The notes beneath the pieces are model-generated. The model saw only the letters and a program-made list of their open reading frames with translations, was not told where the DNA came from and did no database searches. Made by a program: the position numbers and the translations under genes. DNA of 41,483 bases from Paenibacillus sp. Soil787 (GTDB taxonomy: Bacteria > Bacillota > Bacilli > Paenibacillales > NBRC-103111), in NCBI RefSeq assembly GCF_001429545.1, contig NZ_LMSP01000016.1:1-41483 (forward strand), written 5' to 3'. This document shows, piece by piece, positions 1 to 9,771 of the stretch (its first letter is position 1; every line of letters begins with the position of its first letter).

Positions 1-20
1 GGATCAAACTCTCCATAATA
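1..20 (-). rRNA. rrs: 16S ribosomal RNA gene, 5' end only
   Basis: The reverse complement of the first bases reads into GGAGAGTTTGATCC, the nearly invariant start of bacterial 16S rRNA. Only about 20 nt lie in the window, and the gene continues beyond position 1. The mature 5' end is placed near position 20 by analogy with Bacillus. This is the first gene of an rRNA operon that follows lysS, as in the Bacillus rrn cluster next to lysS. Confidence 0.93.
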
Positions 21-190
21 GTGGACGATTGCTCGTCCGTATATCTGAAAGCTTAATTGCTCATTTGCGTTGCTAGCGAGATTTTGCAATCTCTTTTTTG
101 AACGATTTCTCATTCGTGCTTACTCACTCGTTGTTCAGTTTTCAAAGATCAATTTCTCTTCTTCAACCTGCTCTCTTTCGAAAGCCGGAA
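21..190 (-). promoter_or_regulatory. rrn leader with boxA-like element and processing hairpins
   Basis: This is the transcribed leader between the rrn promoters and 16S. At 131-148 the minus strand reads TCTTTGAAAACTGAACAA, a sequence typical of Bacillus-group rRNA leaders and resembling an antitermination boxA region. Just before 16S, at 23-38, lies a perfect 6-bp hairpin (GGACGA/TCGTCC) closed by GCAA. Another short hairpin (GAGATT/AATCTC) lies around 80-95. A 70-codon plus-strand reading frame here is rejected as non-coding. Confidence 0.7.
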
Positions 191-194
191 GACC

Positions 195-223
195 AATATA
201 CCATACCGAGAATTACTTTGCAA
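195..223 (-). promoter_or_regulatory. rrn promoter P2 (sigma-A)
   Basis: On the minus strand TTGCAA (218-223) and TATATT (195-200) are separated by 17 bp. The position, about 170 nt upstream of 16S and downstream of a second promoter, matches the tandem promoters of Bacillus rrn operons. A CAACTT/AAGTTG inverted repeat lies directly upstream at 221-240. Confidence 0.75.
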
Positions 224-280
224 CTTATTTTTGTAAGTTGTTTTTGTTAAGCTCTTTGTTGTCTCAGCGGCAACTTTTAT

Positions 281-310
281 AAGATACCACAGTCACCATG
301 GACATTGCAA
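281..310 (-). promoter_or_regulatory. rrn promoter P1 (sigma-A, candidate)
   Basis: On the minus strand TTGCAA (305-310) is followed after 18 bp by TATCTT (281-286), immediately after the lysS terminator. With the element at 195-223 it would form the usual tandem rrn promoter pair. The -10 is less convincing than that of P2. Confidence 0.55.
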
Positions 311-320
311 GTACTATTTT

Positions 321-355
321 AAAAAGTTTCGAGACACCTATCGGTGCCTCGAAAC
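321..355 (-). terminator. intrinsic terminator of lysS
   Basis: GTTTCGAG (326-333) pairs with CTCGAAAC (348-355), with an inner CACC/GGTG extension and a TATC-type loop. On the minus strand the stem is followed by a T-run (321-325). It lies 8 nt after the lysS stop and separates lysS from the rrn promoters. Confidence 0.88.
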
Positions 356-363
356 GCAAGCCA

Positions 364-1875
<1,512 letters not shown>

Positions 1876-1901
1876 TTATTAGTAAAGGGTGCTAAAACCG
1901 G

Positions 1902-1928
1902 AAAAAAGCTTCCGAAAGGAAGCTTTCC
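1902..1928 (-). terminator. intrinsic terminator of greA
   Basis: AAAGCTTCC (1905-1913) and GGAAGCTTT (1918-1926) form a 9-bp stem with a 4-nt loop. On the minus strand it is followed by six T residues (1902-1907). It lies about 20 nt past the greA stop. Confidence 0.85.
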
Positions 1929-1947
1929 AAAGGAATGCGGCTGCACG

Positions 1948-2424
1948 CTACTTTTTAATATCAATAATTTGATACTGAATGACGCCGGCAGGAACGACAA
2001 CGTCAACGTTCGCGCCCCTTTGTTTACCTAGAATAGCTCTACCTACAGGGCTTTCATTGGAAATCTTATTCATGAGCGGATCGGATTCCGCCGTACCTAC
2101 GATGTTATATTCAACCAAATCACCGAATTCCAAGTCCTTCAGCGTTACGATTGAGCCAACACTCACGGTGTTGGTATCGACATCATCGTTATTAATAATA
2201 CGCGCATTGCGCAGCAATTTTTCTAAAGTAATAATTCTGCCTTCAATAAAAGCTTGTTCGTTCTTCGCGTCTTCGTACTCTGAGTTCTCACTGATATCGC
2301 CATATCCGATGGCAACTTTGATTCTCTCAGCCACTTCCCGGCGCTTCACTGATTTCAGATGCTCAAGCTCATCTTCGAGCTTTCTTAAACCTTCTGGTGT
2401 AAGAATGACCTCTTTTTCAGCCAT
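1948..2424 (-). CDS. greA: transcription elongation factor GreA
   Basis: GreA binds in the RNA polymerase secondary channel and stimulates cleavage of backtracked RNA. From this start the product is 158 residues, the usual length, beginning MAEKEVILTPEGLRKLEDEL. An N-terminal coiled coil (to ~75) carries the acidic tip region GDISENSEYEDAK, and an FKBP-like C-terminal domain follows. The reading frame extends 12 codons upstream (to 2460). The internal ATG is preferred because it matches the family start and has GGGAG about 11 nt upstream, whereas the longer form has no good ribosome site. It is expressed from the consensus promoter at 2596-2624 through a leader of about 165 nt. Confidence 0.95.
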   Translation of the reverse strand: MAEKEVILTPEGLRKLEDELEHLKSVKRREVAERIKVAIGYGDISENSEYEDAKNEQAFIEGRIITLEKLLRNARIINNDDVDTNTVSVGSIVTLKDLEFGDLVEYNIVGTAESDPLMNKISNESPVGRAILGKQRGANVDVVVPAGVIQYQIIDIKK

Positions 2425-2595
2425 TTCCAACTGATCTCCCGTCATGTGAAAGATTTTCATATCGTTGAATCGATGCTTCCTGCTAGGAGTTGGGTCTTAA
2501 AAGAGCTGATTCAAGTAGTATGAATTCACGTTTCTTAAATAAGTTAGTTGCTCGTTTGTCTTTCAATATATGCAGGAACACATTAATATTGACTG

Positions 2596-2624
2596 ATTAT
2601 ATTGCAACGGTTTCAAAATGTCAA
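2596..2624 (-). promoter_or_regulatory. perfect-consensus sigma-A promoter of greA
   Basis: On the minus strand TTGACA (2619-2624) and TATAAT (2596-2601) are separated by exactly 17 bp. Both hexamers match the consensus completely. The predicted start near 2589 leaves an unusually long leader before greA. Within it TTCCTGC near the 5' end and GCAGGAA near the 3' end can pair over about 100 nt. Confidence 0.9.
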
Positions 2625-2645
2625 TCTCAACCATAGCTGCATTTT

Positions 2646-3650
2646 TTATTGAAGTACGGCTGATTCTTCAATCGTAGGCGATGCTAGATGCTCGACATAA
2701 TCATTCAGAGCTCGCACCATTTCATCACGCTTCAACATCTCCATAATCGCATCCTTCACACGAGCCGCTCCTGTCATACCTTTGAGGTACCATGCCATGT
2801 GCTTGCGCATCTCTTTCACAGCAACATGTTCACCCTTGAGAGCAATAAGTCGGTCCATATGTAAGATCGCGATACGGATCTTCTCTTCCGGTGTCGGCTC
2901 AGGCGGTAATTCGCCATTAGCAAGGTATTGGACGGTACGGTAAAGCATCCAAGGGTTGCCTAAGGCGCCGCGCCCAATCATAACGCCATCTACACCTGTA
3001 TGGTCTAACATGCGCTTAGCATCCTCAGGTGTCACAACATCCCCGTTCCCGATAACGGGAATCGACAGAGCTTGCTTAACATCACGAATGATATCCCAAT
3101 CCGCTTTACCTGTATACAGCTGCTCACGCGTACGACCGTGGACGCTTACTGCGCTACCGCCGCCTCTTTCGACAGCTTTAGCATTATCTATCGCATAAAT
3201 GTGTTCGGAATCCCAACCGATGCGCATCTTCACAGTTACTGGCTTGCTTACTGCCGCAACAACGGTCGCGATCATCTCTTCGATTTTCTCAGGTTGGAGC
3301 AGCCACCTTGCACCCGCGTCACACTTCGTAATTTTCGGTACTGGACAGCCCATATTTATATCAATAATGTCTGCATTCGTCTGTTGATCAACGATTCTAG
3401 CCGCTTGTACAAGCGTCTCGGTATCGCCGCCAAAGATTTGCAGACTTAGCGGTTTTTCCCGATCATCAACATAAAGCATTTCCATCGAACGGGAATTCCC
3501 GTGAACAATGGCTTTATCACTAACCATTTCTGCACAGACTAAACCTGTACCAAATTCCTTGGCTATGAGTCGAAACGCAGGGTTACAAACGCCCGCCATT
3601 GGGGCAAGCACAACTTTATTGGGAGCTTCGACATTTCCTATTTTCAGCAC
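2646..3650 (-). CDS. dusB: tRNA-dihydrouridine synthase DusB (YacF family)
   Basis: This flavoenzyme reduces uridine to dihydrouridine in the tRNA D-loop. The TIM barrel carries the signatures VVLAPMAGVCNPAFR, DINMGCPVPKI (catalytic Cys in the MGCP loop), VKMRIGWD, VHGRTREQ and IPVIGNGD, followed by the helical RNA-binding tail. I chose the GTG at 3650 because AGAGGAG lies just upstream and the resulting start (VLKIGNVEAPNK) aligns with B. subtilis YacF as I recall it. An ATG at 3671 that overlaps the yazB stop (ATGA) is the alternative and adds 7 residues. It is the last gene of the folate operon; co-location of folK, yazB and dusB is conserved in Bacillus. Confidence 0.95.
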   Translation of the reverse strand: MLKIGNVEAPNKVVLAPMAGVCNPAFRLIAKEFGTGLVCAEMVSDKAIVHGNSRSMEMLYVDDREKPLSLQIFGGDTETLVQAARIVDQQTNADIIDINMGCPVPKITKCDAGARWLLQPEKIEEMIATVVAAVSKPVTVKMRIGWDSEHIYAIDNAKAVERGGGSAVSVHGRTREQLYTGKADWDIIRDVKQALSIPVIGNGDVVTPEDAKRMLDHTGVDGVMIGRGALGNPWMLYRTVQYLANGELPPEPTPEEKIRIAILHMDRLIALKGEHVAVKEMRKHMAWYLKGMTGAARVKDAIMEMLKRDEMVRALNDYVEHLASPTIEESAVLQ

Positions 3651-3667
3651 CGAAGATTCCACTCCTC

Positions 3668-3880
3668 TCATCTCGCAACCGTTGCAACTAACTCATCCGG
3701 CTCAATATTCAGGACTTGCGAGATTTTATTTATTATTTTGGTATCCGGTTTACGTGTACCTCTTTCAATAGCACCTAAGATGGCAATCGACACGCCGAGT
3801 AAATCAGCTAATTCGTTCTGAGTGTATCCTTTTAACTTACGAAAAGCGCGTATACGCTGAGCTACTGAGCTTTTTTCCAT
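3668..3880 (-). CDS. yazB: small XRE-family helix-turn-helix protein YazB
   Basis: This 70-residue protein is a single cro/C1-type HTH domain: RIRAFRKLKGYTQNELADLL (~9-28) is followed by the recognition-helix segment SIAILGAIERGTRKPD. Its length and place between folK and dusB match B. subtilis YazB, a conserved protein whose target I do not know. The start overlaps the end of folK by 19 nt, and AAGGAAGG lies about 9 nt upstream of the ATG. The 3' end touches the upstream dusB start. Translational coupling with its neighbours is likely. A local regulatory role is only a guess. Confidence 0.88.
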   Translation of the reverse strand: MEKSSVAQRIRAFRKLKGYTQNELADLLGVSIAILGAIERGTRKPDTKIINKISQVLNIEPDELVATVAR

Positions 3881-4377
3881 AGGATGACGCCTTCCTTTCC
3901 TTCCAGTTTCTCCAAATGCGCGGAGATGAATTCAAATGCAGCATCTTGTCGCTTGTAGAGAACCTCAGTGAGAGGAACTAATACAAAAGCCCGCTCATGC
4001 ATCCGCGGATGCGGAATGATCAAGTCGGGGGTTGTAAGCTGATGGTCGCCGTAAAGGAGTAAATCCAAATCGATCGTTCTCGGGCCCCAGCGCAAGTCGC
4101 GCGTTCGACCCAGTCTTTTCTCGATGGCAAGCATAGTGAACAACAACTCTCTAGCAGGTAAAACGGTGATGACTTGAATAACCATATTAAGAAAAGCAGA
4201 TTGATCTACATAGCCAACCGGTTCGGTTTCGTAGATGCTGGACAATCCAGTCACCGTTATGCCCGATTCCTGATTGAGCGCTGCAATCGCATCCTGCAAA
4301 TAGTGTTCACGATCATCTATATTGGATCCCAATGCGACATAAGCTATTGTGCCTTGTTCTCGTTCTTCGGCTGTCAT
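3862..4377 (-). CDS. folK: 2-amino-4-hydroxy-6-hydroxymethyldihydropteridine pyrophosphokinase (HPPK)
   Basis: HPPK transfers pyrophosphate from ATP to 6-hydroxymethyl-7,8-dihydropterin, the step before dihydropteroate synthase. The 171-residue product has the family marks YVALGSNIDDRE near the N-terminus, YETEPVG, the magnesium-binding segment GPRTIDLDLLLYG (~100-115) and IPHPRMHERAFVL. The ATG overlaps the folB stop in an ATGA arrangement, and the 3' end overlaps yazB by 19 nt. It is therefore embedded in the folate operon and probably translationally coupled. Confidence 0.96.
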   Translation of the reverse strand: MTAEEREQGTIAYVALGSNIDDREHYLQDAIAALNQESGITVTGLSSIYETEPVGYVDQSAFLNMVIQVITVLPARELLFTMLAIEKRLGRTRDLRWGPRTIDLDLLLYGDHQLTTPDLIIPHPRMHERAFVLVPLTEVLYKRQDAAFEFISAHLEKLEGKEGVILWKKAQ

Positions 4378-4742
4378 TCATTTGCCCGCTTTCGGTTAAT
4401 CTCTACAGTTACCCCGTCAAAAAATACGGCAAAGGGCGGATGCGGCTTAATGACGCGAACCGTCACTTCATTGATACTAGTATAAGTATGCAGCAGCTCG
4501 GATGCAATATTTTCTGCTAAAGCTTCAATTAATTTATATGTGCGGCCTTCCACAATCTCTTTGACTTTGAAAAATACTTCCCCATAATTAACCGTATCAT
4601 CCAGATGATCCGACTTGCCGGGTTTGTGTAGCGGAAGCATAAGCTCTACATCTACATAAAAGCGTTGACCAAGCTTATTCTCTTCCGGAAAAACACCATG
4701 ATTACCAAAGAATTGCATGCGGGAGAGCGTTATTTTATCCAA
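4374..4742 (-). CDS. folB: dihydroneopterin aldolase
   Basis: FolB converts 7,8-dihydroneopterin to 6-hydroxymethyl-dihydropterin and glycolaldehyde. Family marks are FFGNHGVFPEENKLGQRF, TVNYGEVF, LIEALAENIA and VRVIKPHPP. The start is a TTG (4742) with GGAGG about 8 nt upstream. It gives LDKITLSRMQFFG, which aligns with the B. subtilis FolB N-terminus, and a product of 122 residues. Another TTG at 4757 would add five residues but overlaps the ribosome site. The gene lies 18 nt after folP and overlaps folK by 4 nt. Confidence 0.94.
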   Translation of the reverse strand: MDKITLSRMQFFGNHGVFPEENKLGQRFYVDVELMLPLHKPGKSDHLDDTVNYGEVFFKVKEIVEGRTYKLIEALAENIASELLHTYTSINEVTVRVIKPHPPFAVFFDGVTVEINRKRANE

Positions 4743-4760
4743 TGTACGAGCCTCCAAAGT

Positions 4761-5585
4761 TTAAGTTAACTGCGAACGAATGATGGCATCTGTCATAATC
4801 GCTAAACGTTTCATCGCTTGAATATCGTGCACTCTGATCATCCCACAGCCTTGGGCAATTCCAAGCACCACAGTCGACGCTGTTCCTTCTAGACGTTCCT
4901 CAGGAGGCAGACCCAGCGTTAAGCCGATGACGCTTTTGCGGGATGTGCCTAAAAGGACTGGATATCCGAGATCGACGATCGTTCGCAGATTGTTCATGAG
5001 GAACAAGTTCTGCTCGTAGGTCTTAGCAAACCCGATGCCTGGGTCTAAAATAATACGCTCTTCCCGAACGCCAACTTCTCTGGCTTGATTCGCATAAAGG
5101 TGTAAGTCGGTAGTAACGTCACGGAGAAAATCAGAATACGTCGGGTTCTCGCGATTATGCGTAATGATAAACGGACAATCGTAGCTGGCCGCAACTTCTG
5201 CCATTCGAACATCGGCTTGGCCGCCCCAAACATCATTGATGATATGCGCCCCAGCTTCTAATGCTTGCCTGGCGACCTCTGCTTTGTACGTATCTATAGA
5301 AATAGGAATGTTAACTTCCTTACTTATTGCCTCAATGACCGGAATTACCCGCTGCAGTTCTTCTTCTTGTGTAACCTTGGCAAAACCCGGTCGGGTCGAT
5401 TCTCCCCCGATATCTAAGATGTCAGCGCCTTCCGCCACCATTTGGCGAGCTCTGCGCACCGCTTCTTCAATCCTAATGTATTTCCCACCATCCGAGAAAG
5501 AGTCCGGCGTTACGTTTAATATGCCCATAATGATCGTCCGATCACCAATGGGCAGCTCATGTCCTCTACAGGATAACACTTTCAT
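4761..5585 (-). CDS. folP: dihydropteroate synthase
   Basis: DHPS condenses p-aminobenzoate with dihydropterin pyrophosphate and is the sulfonamide target. The 274-residue TIM barrel contains MGILNVTPDSFSDGG (~20-34), DIGGESTRPG (~60-69), ISIDTYKA, HIINDVWGG, DPGIGFAKT and LLGTSRKS. The ATG has AGGAAGTGA upstream. It joins the pab products to the pterin branch made by folB and folK, which follow directly. It is called sul in B. subtilis. Confidence 0.97.
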   Translation of the reverse strand: MKVLSCRGHELPIGDRTIIMGILNVTPDSFSDGGKYIRIEEAVRRARQMVAEGADILDIGGESTRPGFAKVTQEEELQRVIPVIEAISKEVNIPISIDTYKAEVARQALEAGAHIINDVWGGQADVRMAEVAASYDCPFIITHNRENPTYSDFLRDVTTDLHLYANQAREVGVREERIILDPGIGFAKTYEQNLFLMNNLRTIVDLGYPVLLGTSRKSVIGLTLGLPPEERLEGTASTVVLGIAQGCGMIRVHDIQAMKRLAIMTDAIIRSQLT

Positions 5586-5614
5586 TACCGTTCACTTCCT
5601 GTTGTTATCAAATG

Positions 5615-6472
5615 TTAGTTATAAAGCTCGCTAAGTTGGCGAGTTATCGGACCTACGACACCCTTTCCAACAGCGTGAGATTGTCCACTGGGTGTGAACA
5701 ATGTCGTGATGGGTACGATCTCTTGTATGGAATTAACGATAAACACTTCATCGGCTTCTAGAAGATCTTCCCATCGGTATAGGCCGCCCTGTGTAGGAAT
5801 CTGCTGATGCTGTGCCAGCTGTAACACATAGGCCCTTGTGATGCCTGGTAATATGCCTGTATCCAGCGATGGCGTGTAGCAGACATTATCCTTTATGAAA
5901 AAGAGGTTGCTCACGATGCCCTCAGCTACGTAACCCTCTTCGGTTAGCATTAGACCTTCTGCGCCTGCTGCCCAGTCATACTGCTGCAGCTCTCTTTTCG
6001 CCAGGATATTGTTCATATAGTGAAAGGACTTGAAACGGTACAAGCCTTCCGGCGTATTACGTGGCAGCTTCAGAAGCTGAAGCCCTTTGCCCTCTGCATA
6101 AACCTTCTCGTCCCGTGGCGGAAGCGGTTTGATGTAGATGATCTCTGTTGGGTTCTGATAGGCGCCTGATGGCAGCCCAAGAATATCAATTCCCGCTGAA
6201 ACGGAGTATCGGATATACGCATCTTCGAGGTTATTGGCCCCAAGCAGCTCATTAATCAGACGCTGAATGCGAGTAAGGTCCGGCTCGTAGCCAATCCCCA
6301 GCTCACTGCAGCCCTCCGATAGTCGCCGAAGATGCTCGGGCAGCAGGAAAGGTTCTTTCTTATAGGTACGAAATGTCTCAAAAAGGCCGAGGCCGTAAAG
6401 AAAGCCGTGATCGTAAACCGAGACCACAGCTTCCTTATCATCCGTTAGAATCCCATTGACACTAATAATCAT
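5615..6472 (-). CDS. pabC: aminodeoxychorismate lyase
   Basis: PabC is a PLP enzyme of fold type IV that splits 4-amino-4-deoxychorismate into p-aminobenzoate and pyruvate. The 285-residue product shows VSVYDHGFLYGLGLFET near the N-terminus. The probable Schiff-base lysine lies in RFKSFHYMNNILAKRE, and the phosphate-binding loops EGIVSNLFFI and GILPGITR follow. It starts 3 nt after the pabA stop, with its ribosome site (GCGGGAG) inside the pabA 3' end. It completes pabB-pabA-pabC. A D-amino-acid or branched-chain aminotransferase is excluded mainly by context. Confidence 0.93.
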   Translation of the reverse strand: MIISVNGILTDDKEAVVSVYDHGFLYGLGLFETFRTYKKEPFLLPEHLRRLSEGCSELGIGYEPDLTRIQRLINELLGANNLEDAYIRYSVSAGIDILGLPSGAYQNPTEIIYIKPLPPRDEKVYAEGKGLQLLKLPRNTPEGLYRFKSFHYMNNILAKRELQQYDWAAGAEGLMLTEEGYVAEGIVSNLFFIKDNVCYTPSLDTGILPGITRAYVLQLAQHQQIPTQGGLYRWEDLLEADEVFIVNSIQEIVPITTLFTPSGQSHAVGKGVVGPITRQLSELYN

Positions 6473-6475
6473 AAA

Positions 6476-7057
6476 CTAAACTCCCGCTTTGGCCGTGCGG
6501 CGAAGAAAATTCCGCAGGATCTGATGACCGTGCTGAGTAATGATCGATTCTGGGTGGAACTGCACACCTTCAATCGGATATTCTTTGTGACGCAAGGCCA
6601 TAATTTCTCCCTCGGCCGTATGCGCACTGACTTCCAAGCAATCAGGAAGCGTCTCTGTTTTCACAATTAAGGAATGGTAGCGAGTCGCTATAAAAGGAGA
6701 TGGCAGCCCTTCGAATAAGGTTTTACCATCATGGAAAATCTCCGAAGTTTTACCATGCATTAAACGCTCTGCGCGAATGACGTCGCCGCCAAAAGCTTGA
6801 CCAATCGATTGATGGCCTAGACAGACGCCGAAGATGGGGATTTTACCCTTGAAATGGTCGATAAGTGATAAGCTAATTCCGGCTTCATTCGGCGTGCAAG
6901 GACCTGGAGATATTAGAATATGATCGGGCGCCAAAGCCTCAACGCCTGCTAAATCAATTTCGTCATTACGACGAACGATGACTTCTTCACCGATCTCCCC
7001 CAGATATTGGACGAGGTTGTACGTAAACGAATCATAATTATCAATCACTAAAATCAT
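6476..7057 (-). CDS. pabA: aminodeoxychorismate/anthranilate synthase glutamine amidotransferase subunit
   Basis: This class I glutamine amidotransferase supplies ammonia to PabB and, in Bacillus, also to TrpE. At 193 residues it has the family length. [15 protein letters not shown] is at the N-terminus. The oxyanion region [12 protein letters not shown], the nucleophile in [12 protein letters not shown] (~79) and the His/Glu pair in VQFHPESI (~170) follow. AAGGGGAG precedes the ATG. It lies between pabB and pabC. No second trpG is visible, so an amphibolic PabA/TrpG role is plausible. Confidence 0.95.
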   Translation of the reverse strand: MILVIDNYDSFTYNLVQYLGEIGEEVIVRRNDEIDLAGVEALAPDHILISPGPCTPNEAGISLSLIDHFKGKIPIFGVCLGHQSIGQAFGGDVIRAERLMHGKTSEIFHDGKTLFEGLPSPFIATRYHSLIVKTETLPDCLEVSAHTAEGEIMALRHKEYPIEGVQFHPESIITQHGHQILRNFLRRTAKAGV

Positions 7058-7090
7058 TCTAAGCTCCCCTTTCGTCAGCCCTGCTAGGGC

Positions 7091-8650
7091 TTAAGCTCGG
7101 CTCATGCTCCGCTCGCTATATTCTATCGCTTTCCACATCGCTTTGGCTTTATTCAAGGATTCAACATACTCACGTTCGGGTATGGAATCAATAACGATAC
7201 CAGCCCCTGCTTGAATATGACCCATCCCTTGAACGGCTACCAGCGTACGTATAATTATATTAAATTCCATATTTCCATTATAGTCAATCCACCCCATGGA
7301 TCCTGTGTAAAGTCCGCGGCGAACCGGCTCTAATTCTTCAATAATTTCCATGGTGCGAATCTTCGGAGCGCCTGTGATCGTGCCTCCAGGGAAGGTCGCC
7401 GCAATGACATCATAGGCGTCCTTCCCCTCTGCGAGCTCGCCGACGACTTCCGAGACGATATGCATCACATGGGAGTAGTATTCGATGACCATGAAGTCCT
7501 TCACGTGGACGGAGCCGTACTTCGAGATGCGGCCAAGGTCGTTGCGCTCGAGATCGACCAGCATGACGTGCTCGGCGCGCTCTTTGTCGTTGTCGATGAG
7601 CTCGCCGGCTAGGCGCAGGTCATCCTGCTCGTCCTTGCCGCGCGGGCGCGTGCCGGCGATAGGACGCGTCCGCAGGACGCCGTCCTCGAGCTGCACGAGC
7701 AGCTCCGGCGAGCCGGAGACGAGGGCGAAGCCTGCGAAGCGCAGCAAGCCCATGTAAGGCGAGGGATTGACGATGCGCAGCGCCTCGTAGATCTCCTCCG
7801 GCGTCGTGCGCAGCTGCCGGCTCTGTCTAACGGACAAGTTGACTTGGAACACGTCACCTTGGGAGATGTAGGCTTGGATGCGCTGCACCGCCGCGATGTA
7901 ATCGGCTTTGCCGAAGGCAGGCTGGATGCCTGCGATGCTCTCGACGTCGATGTGCAGCTGCTCACGCGCGATAGACGGCCCGTCCGCACCGCTCAGGTGC
8001 GAGCCTGACCAGCTGCTGGAGCGGATCGCATGCCAGCGAGCGAGCATCGCCTCGGCCTCAGCATGCGCCTGTGCGTAAAGCTGCCGGAGATAAGTGTCAT
8101 CGGCTGCTCGGCTCTTCTCAAGCGGCATATGCACCGCAATGTACAGGCTCTTCTCGATATGATCCAAGGTCCAAACTTGATCATACATAGCGAAGCTATA
8201 ATCCGGAATCGGCAAGTCATTTGCCGCTTGGTCCGGGAGTTTCTCAATGGTGCGGATCACATCATAGCTCCAATAACCTACACAGCCGCCAAGAAACTTA
8301 GGGGCTCCTTCGACTTTGGGGCTATAATAAGCGGACATCCATTGCTTCACAATGTCTAGCGGATTTCCATGCAAGCGTGAAACTTGAGGCTTGCCCTTAT
8401 CAACTGGGTTGGCCATGGTCATTTTCGCATCCAAACCATTTCCATGAAGCGTAGAAAATGGCTGTAAACCGAAGAACGTGTAACGCCCCCCTTTGCCGCT
8501 TTCTAGGACAAAGGAATCAGGCGCGGCTACTTTCCACGCTTCTTGCCAAGAAGTGATCCGGTCGTCGGCAAGTCCCAGTTTAATGACATAAGGCAGCATC
8601 GTGTACGTGGAGGACCAATTGCGCCACTGCTCTACTGTTGTTAGGATCAT
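7091..8650 (-). CDS. pabB: aminodeoxychorismate synthase component I
   Basis: PabB aminates chorismate with PabA to form 4-amino-4-deoxychorismate. The 519-residue protein has the chorismate-binding C-terminal half, with SPSPYMGLL, SGSPELLVQL, RPIAGTRPRGKDEQDD, the magnesium-binding HVMLVDLERNDLG, FPGGTITGAPK and QAGAGIVIDSIPEREY. AAGGAGG lies 6 nt before the ATG. It is the first gene of the folate operon, after the cysK terminator. Between about 7480 and 8060 the DNA is strikingly GC-rich (above 60% by eye) relative to the flanks, although the frame and motifs stay intact. TrpE is the alternative, but the pab/fol context decides. Confidence 0.95.
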   Translation of the reverse strand: MILTTVEQWRNWSSTYTMLPYVIKLGLADDRITSWQEAWKVAAPDSFVLESGKGGRYTFFGLQPFSTLHGNGLDAKMTMANPVDKGKPQVSRLHGNPLDIVKQWMSAYYSPKVEGAPKFLGGCVGYWSYDVIRTIEKLPDQAANDLPIPDYSFAMYDQVWTLDHIEKSLYIAVHMPLEKSRAADDTYLRQLYAQAHAEAEAMLARWHAIRSSSWSGSHLSGADGPSIAREQLHIDVESIAGIQPAFGKADYIAAVQRIQAYISQGDVFQVNLSVRQSRQLRTTPEEIYEALRIVNPSPYMGLLRFAGFALVSGSPELLVQLEDGVLRTRPIAGTRPRGKDEQDDLRLAGELIDNDKERAEHVMLVDLERNDLGRISKYGSVHVKDFMVIEYYSHVMHIVSEVVGELAEGKDAYDVIAATFPGGTITGAPKIRTMEIIEELEPVRRGLYTGSMGWIDYNGNMEFNIIIRTLVAVQGMGHIQAGAGIVIDSIPEREYVESLNKAKAMWKAIEYSERSMSRA

Positions 8651-8714
8651 ACTTGTCCTCCTTCCTGTGACATCCGATGATTAGTTGTCCATTAGTATAC
8701 TCCAACCTTGCACA

Positions 8715-8745
8715 GAAAAAAAGCCCCCAGCAGCAGCTGGAAGCT
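8715..8745 (-). terminator. intrinsic terminator of cysK
   Basis: A 10-bp stem (8722-8731 with 8736-8745, two G-U pairs) with a 4-nt loop is followed on the minus strand by seven T residues. It separates cysK from pabB. Confidence 0.9.
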
Positions 8746-8763
8746 CGTTCGTAGCAAGTAATC

Positions 8764-9705
8764 TTATTGCTCTTCGAATTGATAAAGCGGCGTAGAAAGG
8801 TAACGCTCACCGTTACTTGGAATAATAGCAACTACACGTTTGCCTGCGCCAAGTTCTTTAGCAACTTTAAGTGCTGCAAAAATCGCTGCACCCGAGGAGA
8901 TACCACCAAGGATACCTTCTTCTTTGGCTACACGACGTGAAGTTTCGAAAGCTTCTTCATTTTCTACGGCAATAATTTCGTCGTAAATGCTTGTGTTCAG
9001 AATGTCTGGAACAAAGCCTGCGCCGATGCCTTGAATTTTATGAGGACCTGGCTTACCGCCGGAAAGTACTGGGGATGCAGCCGGTTCAATGGCATAAATT
9101 TTGATGTTCGGGAAGTTTTCTTTCAGTACGCCACCTGCGCCAGTAATGGTTCCGCCCGTACCGATACCCGAAATAAAAGCGTCCAATTTGCCATCGTGAG
9201 CGTTAATCGCTTCAACGATTTCTGGACCTGTTGTTTCACGGTGAACTTTCACATTCGCTAGGTTTTTGAATTGTTGCGGGATAAAGTAGGAAGGATTCTC
9301 TGCCTGAAGCTCCTCAGCACGTTTGATTGCGCCCTTCATTCCTTCTGCTCCTGGCGTCAGAACTAGCTGAGCCCCATAGGCGCGAAGCAGGTTACGTCTT
9401 TCTAATGACATCGTTTCTGGCATAACCAGAATCGCCTTGTATCCTTTTGCAGCTGCGACTAAAGCAATTCCGATTCCTGTGTTACCGCTAGTTGGCTCAA
9501 CAATTGTATCGCCCGGCTTCAATATACCTTCTTGCTCAGCTACTTCGATCATGGAGATGGCAATACGGTCTTTAACGCTGGCACCTGGATTTTGGTACTC
9601 GAGTTTCACATAAATCTCTGCGCTTCCTTCCGGAACAACGCGGTTTAAACGAACAAGCGGTGTATCGCCAATCAAATCCGTAATGCTTTGTACTAATCTT
9701 GCCAT
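8764..9705 (-). CDS. cysK: cysteine synthase (O-acetylserine sulfhydrylase)
   Basis: CysK makes cysteine from O-acetylserine and sulfide using PLP. The 313-residue product has the lysine that binds PLP in NPGASVKDR (Lys45), the substrate loop PTSGNTGIG and the phosphate-binding [20 protein letters not shown] precedes the ATG. Its own promoter (9772-9800) and terminator (8715-8745) make it a single-gene transcript. A dyad just after the -10 resembles a CymR operator, which would give repression in cysteine-rich conditions as known for Bacillus cysK. Confidence 0.97.
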   Translation of the reverse strand: MARLVQSITDLIGDTPLVRLNRVVPEGSAEIYVKLEYQNPGASVKDRIAISMIEVAEQEGILKPGDTIVEPTSGNTGIGIALVAAAKGYKAILVMPETMSLERRNLLRAYGAQLVLTPGAEGMKGAIKRAEELQAENPSYFIPQQFKNLANVKVHRETTGPEIVEAINAHDGKLDAFISGIGTGGTITGAGGVLKENFPNIKIYAIEPAASPVLSGGKPGPHKIQGIGAGFVPDILNTSIYDEIIAVENEEAFETSRRVAKEEGILGGISSGAAIFAALKVAKELGAGKRVVAIIPSNGERYLSTPLYQFEEQ

Positions 9706-9738
9706 ACTTTTTTCCCCTCCAGGTTAAATAATCGATGA

Positions 9739-9763
9739 TTTCCGAGTTAATTAGTCGGTATTA
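9739..9763 (-). promoter_or_regulatory. candidate CymR-type operator of cysK
   Basis: The dyad TTTCCGA (9739-9745) and TCGGTATTA (9755-9763) surrounds an AT-rich centre and lies directly downstream of the -10 hexamer. Position and half-sites (TACCGA/TCGGAA on the minus strand) resemble the CymR sites described for sulfur genes in Bacillus. The match is by eye from memory of the motif, so the regulator is inferred. Confidence 0.45.
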
Positions 9764-9771
9764 ATACATTA

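Noticed and set aside
70..282. 70-codon plus-strand frame near the rRNA leader
   Set aside because: It lies over the rrn promoters and leader, has no family likeness or ribosome site, and is antisense to a conserved rRNA leader sequence.
1979..2434. 151-codon plus-strand frame
   Set aside because: It is an antisense shadow of greA; its serine-rich product mirrors the codon use of greA and has no ribosome site.
7609..7989. 126-codon alternative frame in pabB
   Set aside because: It is a frame shadow in the GC-rich patch with an Arg/Ser-rich composition, and pabB is intact across it.
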